Assembly: GCF_022921055.1 (NCBI RefSeq)
Contig: NZ_CP095068.1
Location: 73,785-137,784 of the forward strand
DNA length: 64,000 nucleotides
Source of the DNA: Hymenobacter volaticus
GTDB taxonomy: Bacteria > Bacteroidota > Bacteroidia > Cytophagales > Hymenobacteraceae
Direction: 5' to 3'
This document shows, in pieces, positions 46,401 through 53,386 of this stretch; positions within the stretch are counted from its first letter, which is position 1, and each line of letters opens with the position of its first letter. Position numbers and translations under genes: made by a program. Under the pieces are notes generated by a model. The model saw only the letters and a list, made by a program, of their open reading frames with translations, made no database searches and was not told where the DNA came from.

Positions 46401-46491
46401 AGGAAAAACCCACCAGCCCAAACAAAATAATAAGGACGGACAGCACCCCGGCCAACACGGGCCGCTGGATGCTAACGCTCGATAAACTCAT
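43402..46491 (-). CDS. RND efflux transporter permease, HAE1 family
   Basis: A 1029-residue inner-membrane proton-driven pump subunit. The two-fold architecture is complete: TM1 (VLSVLIILFGLVGFSYLG), porter loop with TDSPIVTVTTSYPGASPDVM, a TM2-6 block carrying the proton-relay acidic pair in GLVLAIGLVVDDAIVVLENI, then a second half with FEESIDPLIILLTVPLALTG-like TM segments and ITLIGLITKNGILIVEFANQ with the essential lysine. The N-terminus SSVSIQRPVLAGV is typical. Substrate: drugs, dyes or other amphiphiles, not determinable. It follows the MFP by 35 nt and is regulated with it. Confidence 0.95.
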   Translation of the reverse strand: MSLSSVSIQRPVLAGVLSVLIILFGLVGFSYLGVREYPVTDSPIVTVTTSYPGASPDVMAYQITKPLEESIGEANGIRTISSVSREAGSVITVEFNLDADLEAAANDVRDKVAKAIRLLPADVDPPVVEKASGGDGVIFMVVESKTKSILEVSNLASTVIKERMQNIAGVKHVGIAGEKKYAMRLRIDPAKLAAYQLTPADVEQALRKENVDLPGGRIEGDRNELTVRTLGRLVKDEDFNNMIVKQDGNSIVRFRDIGTAELGAENERTAVFNGLRRNAACVGVFVEPQRGANEIAIADEFNRRLEELRKEVPAEYEMTIGKDFTESIRASISEVEETLLIAFGLVVVILFVFLRDWRSTIIPVVAIPVSIVSAFFIMYLAGYSINVLTLLGLVLAIGLVVDDAIVVLENIYAKVEEGMSPLEAALKGSAEIYFAVISTTITLAAVFLPILFLPGITGKLFQEFAVVVAGSVTVSAFVALTLSPMMSAYLLKHQDQPNWLYRKTEPLFVGLNGGYERSLAWFLKRRWIALPVLVASLALIYGVGRLLPSELAPLEDRSQVTMVMVAPEGSSYEYTEKYINELSQFVVDSTQDLGLFQTYSLLALTFGPPAPVNVAIQQTFLKKAEDRTTSQAEVAAVLGRNAQNFRGVLVFPSQPPTIGGRFGGGQPVNFVLQGSSLGAVTAVLPKFLEEARKSPVLRFVDSDLKVNKPELVLTINRDKAAELGISVVEIARSLQLALSGQRYGYFIFNDRQYDVIGQLQRRDRDTPDALRAVYARTRSGEMVSLDNLVTFKESISPAAIYRYDQALSATVSAGLAPGATVGDGVAEMQRIAKQVLPATIKTSLAGESRDFAESASSLIFAFGFALVLIYLILAAQFESLIDPLIILLTVPLALTGALLSLWLLDQTLNVFSQIGIITLIGLITKNGILIVEFANQAKEQGMTPLEAAQAAAASRFRPILMTSLAMIFGTIPIALAVNSRSSLGTVIVGGLLFAGFLTLYIIPAVYSFLSRKHRPALVGEAQAAEVVTA

Positions 46492-46526
46492 GCGATAAAA
46501 CAGTGAAATCAGAGAAAAAATGGACG

Positions 46527-47611
46527 CTATTGAGCCGAGGCCGAGCGCACTGGTACCCCCGGCCCTAGCCGGAGCAGGTTGGTCGTGATAACCGTATCGC
46601 CAGCCTGCACTCCGCTCAAGATCTGCACCGAGTTGCTGCTACGAGGACCAGTGGTGACGTCGCGGTAGTCGGCCTTGCCGCCTTTGATGGCGTAAAGGGC
46701 GTAGCCCTTGGCGGTGGGAATCAGCGCTTGCGTGGGCACGACCAGGGCGTTGGTGTTGGCGCGCAGCGCGAAGCTGATTTTGGCCGACATACCCGGCACT
46801 AGTTGGCGCTTGGCGTTGGGGCTAATAGCTTTCACCAGCAAACTACGGGTGCTCACGTCGGTGCGCGGTTCGGTAGCGACGATGCGGGCCGATTGCGCGG
46901 CAGTTCCGTTTTCGGTGGTGAACTGGATACTCTGGCCGGGCCGCACTTCGGCGGCGTAGCGCTCCGGCACCGTGAACGAGACTTCCACTTGACTCACGTC
47001 TTCCAGCGAAGTAAGAACCGTGCTCGGCGTTACGTAAGCGCCAATGTCCACTCTATTTAAGCCTATTATACCCGCAAACGGCGCGCGGATTTGCGTTTTG
47101 GCCAGGTCCACGTCCACGGCTTGCAGGTCGGCCTGCAATACTTGCAAGTTGGTGGATACCTGGTCGTACTCTTGTTGGGTTACCGACTCGGTGCGGAGCA
47201 GGCCGCGCATGCGCCCGTCATCGAGCAAGGCCAGTTTTTCCTGGAGCTTGAGTTTGCGGCGGCGCGCTTGCAAATCGGCATCGTCGAGCTTGAAAAGCAG
47301 CGTGCCCTGGGTTACCGAAGTGCCTTCGTGGGCGTAGATGCCCGTTACTTTGCGGGCTACTTCGCTTACAAGCTGCACTTCTTGGTTGGCCTGGATGGTG
47401 CCGGTGGCTTGCAACTCGTCGGAGGAAGCGGTAGGACGCACCACGTATTCATCTACGAGCACGGCCGGGGCGGGCCAGATGTTGCCGGAGCGTCGGTAAC
47501 TGCCGCGGCTTTTTTAGCCGACAGTACTCTGGGCAGGCCGAAGCCAAGCAAAACGACCAGTACGAGGGCGCTTAGTAGCAGCACCCGAGGTTGGGTGAAG
47601 ATGGATGTCAT
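46527..47611 (-). pseudogene. RND periplasmic adaptor (MFP), frameshifted near the N-terminus
   Basis: Membrane-fusion protein that links the permease to TolC. The ATG at 47611 opens an N-terminal anchor, VLLLSALVLVVLLGFGL, and then fails after PATSG. A second frame picks up PAVLVDEYVVRPTASSDELQ and runs to 46527. One base missing in the GGGGCGGG run near 47466-47475 accounts for this. The remaining domains are complete: biotinyl-lipoyl hybrid (ATGTIQANQEVQLVSEVARK), alpha-helical hairpin (LQEKLALLDDGRMRG), beta-barrel and membrane-proximal domain (ALIPTAKGYALYAI). Reconstructed length is about 361 residues. First gene of the efflux operon. Confidence 0.9.
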
Positions 47612-47634
47612 GGGTGTTCGATAAAAGTGAAACG

Positions 47635-47660
47635 CATCGATTCATTATAATGCGTCGATG
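47635..47660 (-). promoter_or_regulatory. 26-bp palindrome upstream of the efflux operon
   Basis: CATCGATTCATTA and TAATGCGTCGATG are complementary except for two central-arm positions. It ends 24 nt before the adaptor start codon, so it lies in the transcript leader or over the promoter. It has the size and symmetry of a TetR- or LysR-type operator and differs from the ArsR sites. Confidence 0.5.
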
Positions 47661-47763
47661 TTTTTAGGTAAAAGGATGTAGGTTTAAGACTTTGATTTCG
47701 CTTTGTCCCGCCGATTAGTTTGAGTTAAGTGTTTAAAGTGATTCGACCGGCACACTTCCCATC

Positions 47764-47780
47764 AACACATGTACAAGTGT
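47764..47780 (-). promoter_or_regulatory. ArsR operator at the efflux promoter
   Basis: AACACATGTACAAGTGT is an imperfect dyad. With flanks it matches the arsR site at 48133-48150 at 20 of 24 positions (TCAACACATGT...AATG). It lies 150 nt upstream of the adaptor gene, between arsR and the efflux operon, so ArsR likely represses the pump. Confidence 0.7.
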
Positions 47781-47802
47781 CAATGTTTTGAGAAAAAAAA
47801 TA

Positions 47803-47829
47803 ACCAGTTGATTATTTTTATCAACTGGT
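47803..47829 (-). terminator. Rho-independent terminator of the ArsR gene
   Basis: On the minus strand a 10-bp stem (47820-47829 with 47803-47812, complementary) with a 7-nt loop is followed by a run of T residues (47791-47801). It begins 11 nt after the arsR stop codon and separates arsR from the efflux operon. Confidence 0.85.
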
Positions 47830-47839
47830 CAGCTTGAAA

Positions 47840-48115
47840 CTATTTTGTTTTAAGCAACTGAAGGAAGCACTCCAGCTCTTCGAGCTTCTCAGCATTCACT
47901 GATAAATGTACGCAGCGGCCCTCCTTGTGCGACTCCACTAAGCCCGCATCCACCAACGCCTTCACGTGGTGCGACATCGAGGGCTGGCTGACAGGCGCTA
48001 CGTCAAACAGGTCAGCACAAGCCACTTGCGGAGCCTGCGAAATCTCCTGCAAGATGCGCAAGCGGTTAGGGTCACTGAGGGCTTTGGCGATTTTAACGAG
48101 CGACTTGGTATCCAT
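47840..48115 (-). CDS. ArsR/SmtB family transcriptional repressor
   Basis: A 91-residue winged-helix repressor. LVKIAKALSDPNRLRILQEI is the family opening, VACADLFDVAPVSQPSMSHH is the helix-turn-helix with recognition helix PSMSHHVKALVDAGLV, and ESHKEGRCVHLSVN the wing. It lacks the ELCVCD metal-site motif; single cysteines are in VACADL, GRCVHL and ECFLQ, so it may sense thiol-reactive compounds or something other than arsenite. Its own promoter holds a perfect palindrome, and a second copy lies before the efflux genes, implying autoregulation and repression of the pump. Confidence 0.92.
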   Translation of the reverse strand: MDTKSLVKIAKALSDPNRLRILQEISQAPQVACADLFDVAPVSQPSMSHHVKALVDAGLVESHKEGRCVHLSVNAEKLEELECFLQLLKTK

Positions 48116-48132
48116 TGCGTGTAAAAGTACTC

Positions 48133-48150
48133 AACACATGTGCATGTGTT
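48133..48150 (-). promoter_or_regulatory. ArsR autoregulatory operator
   Basis: AACACATG-TG-CATGTGTT is a perfect 18-bp palindrome 18 nt upstream of the arsR start codon. The same core occurs at 47764, in front of the efflux operon. Size and symmetry fit an ArsR dimer. Confidence 0.75.
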
Positions 48151-48325
48151 AATGAGCATTTAACTGCATTACCCCAAGATTGGTTCTAGCCGCTCGTTAC
48201 GCTTCGTATTTTCTCGCTTCCTCTAACCCGCCTTGTAAAGGCGCTTCCTTAGGCAGCCAACTTCCTCGCTCAGTACAGCGCAGCTTCCTAGCCTTAACGG
48301 GCCTACGCAACGCTGTACCAGCTTC

Positions 48326-49657
48326 TTAGTCGGGCTTCAGGGGTTTCACCACCGAGCCTTCCCGCACCTCTTTGGAAGCCTTTAAGGGTGCCCCGTTGAG
48401 GGTGACCTTGTCGAATTTCACGTCCGGATATTTGTTCGGAAAATCAGCCGTTTCCGCAGTGGCTTGCACGTTTTTAAAGGTAATGTTGGATACATTATCG
48501 GTTGGGTTGCCATTGAGTACGGCAAACTGCTTGACCTTTACCTTGAGGTTGGAGACGGTGATGTTGCGAATGGTGCCAAATGGCTTTTCTGTGCTGCCCG
48601 CCATGTTGAAGAACTGCGTCCAGGGCGAGAGCGTGACAATGGTGCCGCAACGGCCCGTCACGTTGTCAACGGTGATGTTCTCGTAGAGCTGGTACGTATC
48701 GGGGCGCATTTTGAAGAGCAGCAGCGGCCGGTCGTTTTCCACCTTGCAATTGCGCACCGTAATGCGGTTGGCGTGGATGCATTCGCTGCCGCAGGTTACG
48801 GCCGCGTGTACTTCGCCAAAGGTGCAGTTCTCAATCAGCACATCTTCGATGGGTCCGTTTTCCGGCAGTTTTTGGGCATTGGGGCCTTTGCCCCCCTTCA
48901 TAACGATGCCATCGTCGTTGACGGAAATGTAGCAGTTGCGAACAGTTACTTTCTTGCACACGTCGATGTCCACGGCGTCGGTGCTAGGGGCCTTTACCGG
49001 CCGGAAAGGCGACCGGATGTCACACCCGTCGATAAGCACATTGTTGCACTGGTACAAGTGCGTGGTCCAGAAACCCGAGTTGTGCAGCTTCACCTTCTGA
49101 ATAGTCACGTTGTTGCAGCCCCAGATAAAGAGCAGCCGCGGCCGGTGCACCTCCAGGTTGGTGGACGATTTGCCGATTTTCTGCATGGAATCCCGGTGCG
49201 CCCAGAAGCTTTTCCAGAACCGCAGCCCATTCCCGTCGATGGTGCCGGGTCCCGTCACTTGAAAGTTGTTGACCTGGTAGGCATTGACGAGCGCCGCGTA
49301 ATAATCCAGCTTTTGGCCTTCCATCCGCGAGGGAACCAAAGGGTAGTCCGCAATATTATCCGAACCTTTGAGCTTGGCGCCTTCCTGCAATCGCAGCTGC
49401 GTGTTGGGCTTGAAAAACAATGCCCCACTCAGAAACACGCCTTTCGGAATCACCACGGTGCCGCCGCCCTCGGCATTAGCCTTGTCGATGGTGCGCTGAA
49501 TGGCCTCGGTGTTCAGCTTGGTGCTATCGGTGCCCGCCCCGAATTGGGTGATGACGTAGTCTTTGGGCGCGGCGGTTTTCTGCGGCGGAGTTTCCGCACG
49601 GAAAGCAAGCGAGAAAGCAGTTAGCCCGAGTGGTAGCAGCGCAAGAAGAACTTTCAT
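48326..49657 (-). CDS. GH28 family polygalacturonase-like hydrolase
   Basis: A 443-residue secreted parallel beta-helix enzyme of family GH28, which cleaves galacturonan or rhamnogalacturonan in pectin. The start ATG at 49657 begins a signal peptide (LLALLPLGLTAFSLAF). The catalytic signatures are STDAVDIDVCK (normally NTDG/GS-type), VNDDGIVMKGG with the acid pair, and TCGSECIHANRI replacing GHG. Beta-helix rungs read NNVTIQKVKLHNSGFW and RITVRNCKVENDR. Length and layout are normal. It is alone, with no SusC/D or pectate lyase next to it, and not obviously tied to the neighbouring operons. A gap of about 200 bp separates it from arsR. Confidence 0.9.
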   Translation of the reverse strand: MKVLLALLPLGLTAFSLAFRAETPPQKTAAPKDYVITQFGAGTDSTKLNTEAIQRTIDKANAEGGGTVVIPKGVFLSGALFFKPNTQLRLQEGAKLKGSDNIADYPLVPSRMEGQKLDYYAALVNAYQVNNFQVTGPGTIDGNGLRFWKSFWAHRDSMQKIGKSSTNLEVHRPRLLFIWGCNNVTIQKVKLHNSGFWTTHLYQCNNVLIDGCDIRSPFRPVKAPSTDAVDIDVCKKVTVRNCYISVNDDGIVMKGGKGPNAQKLPENGPIEDVLIENCTFGEVHAAVTCGSECIHANRITVRNCKVENDRPLLLFKMRPDTYQLYENITVDNVTGRCGTIVTLSPWTQFFNMAGSTEKPFGTIRNITVSNLKVKVKQFAVLNGNPTDNVSNITFKNVQATAETADFPNKYPDVKFDKVTLNGAPLKASKEVREGSVVKPLKPD

Positions 49658-49925
49658 AAGGCGGGATAAATGAGGAAGGACGTAAAGAAGCAGCTTCACA
49701 GCGGGAGTACTGTTCTGTAGTCACCTGATAGCTACGTTTAAGTACTCGTAGCCCTACTAGCTTCTTCTACTGAGCCAACGCACTGCTACTGCTACTGCTT
49801 ATCTAGCCAACGCCAACCCAACCATGCGGTGTATACCTGAGAAGAAAATCAGCCGCCGTGCATTAGTGCTTAAAGCAGCCTGGTAGTTTGGGCGTTACAA
49901 GCAATGATTGCGAGCCTCTGGAACG

Positions 49926-49959
49926 AAAAACGCCTCCCTTCAGGAAAGGAGGCGTTTTT
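49926..49959. terminator. Intrinsic terminator
   Basis: AAAAACGCCTCC (49926-49937) and GGAGGCGTTTTT (49948-49959) form a perfect 12-bp stem with a 10-nt loop, in a gene-free stretch of about 415 bp (49658-50072). It is placed 114 nt past the stop codon of the minus-strand lipoprotein gene. I see nothing else in that stretch apart from the GH28 promoter. Confidence 0.7.
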
Positions 49960-50072
49960 GTAGATAACTTGTACTTCGCTTTGCACTTTTCAGCGCTTCC
50001 CTCCTATCGGCAACGCCGTTTCGTAGCAGTGCTCGTAAGCCAGCCTTTAGCAGGGGAAATAAAAATCACTGT

Positions 50073-50531
50073 TTAGTCTGGCAGTGGCTTTGCTATTTTA
50101 TCCCCGGTTTGGATGCTCCATTCTCCGATAAAGGCATTGTCGCGGTAAATGCGAACCCGCAAATCCGAGCTTGAGGTGATGGGCTGCAGCGGACGATTAT
50201 CAATTCCGGTTAGCTCATCGGCATTGGTCTGCAATTGCTTGTAGGAGAAGCCACCCAAGGCTTCGAAGGTGGTTCCTTGGTAAAGGCGGTAAGCTACCTG
50301 CATTAAGGCTGGCTTGCCTGTGTGCCGGAAGTGGAACAACACCCGTCCGTTCGGCTCATATTGATTTGGCTCGTAGATACCGTAGTTGGTTTCCCCATAC
50401 TCACTGGTTTTCACCGGCTTGTTGCTCAAGCGAGATAAATCGGTAGGTGTGTCCGGGGTGACGTCGTCTTTCGAACAACTAGTGGTAGCGAGCAGAGCAG
50501 AAGTCGCGAGGAGAAGGAGAAAATGTTTCAT
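50073..50531 (-). CDS. Small lipoprotein, function unknown
   Basis: A 152-residue lipoprotein starting at the ATG at 50531. The signal peptide LLLLATSALLATTSC ends in the lipobox TTSC, then SKDDVTPDTPTDLSRLSNK, an acidic tether. The mature domain is beta-rich: GRVLFHFRHTGKPALMQVAY, RLYQGTTFEALGGF and LRVRIYRDNAFIGEWSIQTG. No family recognised. Upstream codons to 50615 are open but lie before the signal peptide. It sits between the GH28 gene and the organophosphate locus, in the same direction, with about 210 nt upstream. Confidence 0.75.
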   Translation of the reverse strand: MKHFLLLLATSALLATTSCSKDDVTPDTPTDLSRLSNKPVKTSEYGETNYGIYEPNQYEPNGRVLFHFRHTGKPALMQVAYRLYQGTTFEALGGFSYKQLQTNADELTGIDNRPLQPITSSSDLRVRIYRDNAFIGEWSIQTGDKIAKPLPD

Positions 50532-50740
50532 GAATACTATGTTGGTCAATGCACAATAGCAGGCAACAAATATACCACTTTGCCCGATGGTATTCTCTTT
50601 TGAAAAATTTGGCATCCTCTATATCTCCTAATGCACGGCTATCAAGGCGAGCAAGTATGCAAACGATGCTACTTGATATTGTAAACTCATAGCCCAAGGC
50701 AACCTTCGGCATTATCACCTGCTTACCCAAATAGGATTGG

Positions 50741-52177
50741 TTAGGACGAGCATATCGCCTTGGGGTTACGCACTTCCACCCGCAGGTAGCGGGGAAGCCC
50801 AACCGGCAACTGCCAGCGTACCGTCGTGGAGCCGCCGGGCGCTACCGGGCTGGTAGCCAGCACGCCGGTTGCGCCAAGCAGCTGAATGGTGCCAGCCGAA
50901 GCACCGCGCAGCTGGAAAGCTACCTTGATGCGTTGCCCACCGGCCACAACCAGAGTGTCGCCGATATTGGCCGCCGGCCCAGTGGCCCGTGCCGTCAACG
51001 TTAAGGTGAGTTGCCGGTCGGCCACCACGTAAGCGCGCCGGGCGCGCAGACCCTGCATGATGCCGGTGCGCGACAAGCTGCTGGTTTGCACCACGGTGCG
51101 GGGCCGGCCGAGCTGGTTGGGAGAAGAGGCGGCCGTGTGCGTGTCACTGGCACCCACGGCCAGCAAGGGACGACCCTGGCGGAGCAGCGCGTCCCACCAG
51201 CGCAGCGCTTGCTCGTTGCGCGCATCCCAGCGGCCATTCCACACTTCAATCCCATCGAAATGCCGCACCCCAAACTGGAAGCGGTTGATGGTATCGGGAA
51301 AGAAAGGATGGTTGATGATGGCCAAGCCGCCTAGAGCACGCACCTGCGCCGTATGGGTGGCAATCATGCTGTCTTGGGGTGCATAGCGCCAGTCTATCAG
51401 CGTGGTGGCATCCAGGCCGAGGGCGTTCCAGTGGCCGAAGGCGGTGGTGGTTACCTCCTCGCCATTGATAATTAGCAGGTCGGGGCGGGCATAACGGCCC
51501 CAGCTCAGGTTGGCGCTGTTGGTGTTGTGCTCGGTCGAGACGATGAAATCCAGCCCTTGCGCGTCAGCCTCGTCCACTAGCTCGGCGGGCGTGCGCCGAC
51601 CATCGGAGTGCAACGTATGCATATGCAAGTCGCCGTGGTACCAACCCGCCCGGTTGTTAACTGTCGCTGCTGCGGGCGCGGCAACGAACGCCGCGCCTGT
51701 TGGACCAGGCACCAAGGTCACGGTCAATTTCCAGTCGAGGCCGCTTGGGGCGATGGTGGAAGGATAGAGCAGGACGTGCCAGGTACCAGAGTGTATAGGT
51801 CCGGGTACGTAGCCGGTGGAAGCCGTTTGGGCATTGATAAAGAACGAGGTTTTCGCCCCGCCCGACCAGCCCCGAAAGCCCGCCGTGGTGCCGGGCCGGT
51901 AACCGGCCGGGTCGTAGATGCCCATGTTGAGCACGTTGCCGCCTTGGCGGTTGTAGTCTTCCTGCACCCGGATTTCGGCCGTGCCCGCTGGCACTTCAAT
52001 CGGCACATATAACAGCTTAAACAGGCTGTCGGCGGGCACGTGCCCCTGTCGGATTACCTCAGACGGCGGTGCTTGGGCTGCGACCGGACCCACTAGGCAA
52101 AGCACGCTTACGAGTAGGACAAGTAGCTGCGCCCACTTGTGCTGCGTGTCCGCTCTTCGCTTCCATTTGTGAAGCAC
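50741..52177 (-). CDS. CehA/McbA-type PHP-domain metallohydrolase, secreted
   Basis: A secreted hydrolase of about 478 residues read from a GTG at 52177, 13 nt after the stop of the phospholipase gene. No ATG exists nearby, and this start gives a signal peptide (LLVLLVSVLCLVGPVAA). A beta-sandwich domain comes first, then the PHP domain: HxH motif in WYHGDLHMHTLHSDG (about residue 181), IVSTEHNTNSANLSWG, LIINGEEVTT, GGLAIINHPFFPD and LLAVGASDTHTAAS supply the metal ligands. CehA-type enzymes cleave phosphodiesters or esters. Last gene of the SusC-SusD-phospholipase transcript; it could act on the phospholipase product. Confidence 0.87.
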   Translation of the reverse strand: MLHKWKRRADTQHKWAQLLVLLVSVLCLVGPVAAQAPPSEVIRQGHVPADSLFKLLYVPIEVPAGTAEIRVQEDYNRQGGNVLNMGIYDPAGYRPGTTAGFRGWSGGAKTSFFINAQTASTGYVPGPIHSGTWHVLLYPSTIAPSGLDWKLTVTLVPGPTGAAFVAAPAAATVNNRAGWYHGDLHMHTLHSDGRRTPAELVDEADAQGLDFIVSTEHNTNSANLSWGRYARPDLLIINGEEVTTTAFGHWNALGLDATTLIDWRYAPQDSMIATHTAQVRALGGLAIINHPFFPDTINRFQFGVRHFDGIEVWNGRWDARNEQALRWWDALLRQGRPLLAVGASDTHTAASSPNQLGRPRTVVQTSSLSRTGIMQGLRARRAYVVADRQLTLTLTARATGPAANIGDTLVVAGGQRIKVAFQLRGASAGTIQLLGATGVLATSPVAPGGSTTVRWQLPVGLPRYLRVEVRNPKAICSS

Positions 52178-52190
52178 CCCAACTTTTTCG

Positions 52191-53285
52191 CTATTTAACA
52201 ACGGCTGAAGTTGTCTGACGGGCGTTGACCGGGTTCGGCCGGAAATAGGTACCATCGGCAAAGCTGATGGTATACGTTGAGTTGAAGTGCGTGCTCGGCG
52301 CATAATAGTCGGTGCTGATGATCTGGGCACCTGACTGCTGGGCCGCGGCAAAGCTGCTTTTGTCGTTAGCACGGGCTTCGCGGGTGTCGCTATCGGCGCG
52401 GGTGCGGATGATGTAGCCCTTCTCTACTAGGCTCTTGATAGCGGCCTGGTCTTTCTTGGCGTTGTTCATGATGTGAATGGCGGCCTCGGGCGTACCCGGT
52501 TCGGCGTCAGCAAACAGCACCCGACCCTTCAGCGACGGGTGGCCTTGGATATACGTGGCGCGCTTCTCCCCTAACTCATCGAGCACAAACACAAACTTGC
52601 CCTGCGCGGCGCGCAACGTAGGCCAGTTGCGGTGGAGCACGGCACTTTCCAGGGTTGGATACTGACCCCGCACCTGGTCGGGGGTGATTATCTTATCAGC
52701 CCCCAGATTAGCTAGAATTTCCTGGTCCAGAGCCGCAAATACGGCCGCCGTAAACGGCTCGGGCACCGTGAAACCCGGCTGCTTCATAGCCTCGCTCTTG
52801 GCATTCATGGTGATAAAAACCGGATGGTGCGTAGGATGCGCCGCCGACCATTTTTTCAACTCTTGCAAGGCCAGCTTGAACGTGGGGGCATTACTGCGGA
52901 AATCGAGGTCCTGGATGTGGAACACCTTGAAGCCCGGCTGCTTCATCAGGCCGGCCCGGTCGTAAGGCGGTTGGCCGGGCGCCAGGTCCAGGCCTTTAGG
53001 ATGAGCATACTTGCCGCCTTGGGTATCGGCATATATGTCGATTTCCAGCGCCAGCAGCCCTTTGTTGAGCTGTTCGGTTAGGGTTGCGTGCTCGTAATCG
53101 ATTTTGCTCATGCTCACCGAATCGTTCTTCTGCAGCACCGCAAACAGCTTGGGGTCAATGGCTTGCTTGTAGCTGTTGTGCGAACCAATCACCTGGATTT
53201 GGTTTAGTTGCGGCTCCGCCGCCCGCGGGGTGGCCGCGCCAAGCACGCCGGCAGCTAATACGCTCGAGAAAAGGATGACTTTCAT
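52191..53285 (-). CDS. Phosphatidylinositol-specific phospholipase C1-like protein
   Basis: A 364-residue exported enzyme of the calcium-dependent PI-PLC group (PI-PLC-C1), TIM-barrel fold. The signal peptide covers about residues 1-23. The general acid/base pair is present: His36 in IQVIGSHNSYKQ and His123 in GFKVFHIQDLDFRSN. Metal ligands are in LLALEIDIYADTQGGKYAHP and the acidic residues nearby. KFVFVLDELGEKRATY and IIRTRADSDTREARAND are family-type C-terminal motifs. It should cleave phosphoinositides or related phosphodiesters to inositol phosphates and diacylglycerol in the periplasm or at the surface. It lies 101 nt after SusD and just before the PHP gene. Confidence 0.87.
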   Translation of the reverse strand: MKVILFSSVLAAGVLGAATPRAAEPQLNQIQVIGSHNSYKQAIDPKLFAVLQKNDSVSMSKIDYEHATLTEQLNKGLLALEIDIYADTQGGKYAHPKGLDLAPGQPPYDRAGLMKQPGFKVFHIQDLDFRSNAPTFKLALQELKKWSAAHPTHHPVFITMNAKSEAMKQPGFTVPEPFTAAVFAALDQEILANLGADKIITPDQVRGQYPTLESAVLHRNWPTLRAAQGKFVFVLDELGEKRATYIQGHPSLKGRVLFADAEPGTPEAAIHIMNNAKKDQAAIKSLVEKGYIIRTRADSDTREARANDKSSFAAAQQSGAQIISTDYYAPSTHFNSTYTISFADGTYFRPNPVNARQTTSAVVK

Positions 53286-53386
53286 CGGTTAAGGCTAGAG
53301 TAGTGGTACCAAAGACGACCGGCACTTCGCGGCCTATCCCATTTGTCGGAAAAGAAGGAATAGGCGGTAAAACGAAGCTGGCCGTG

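Noticed and set aside
49888..50076. 62-codon plus-strand frame
   Set aside because: It runs through a perfect terminator hairpin (49926-49959), so it is unlikely to be coding.
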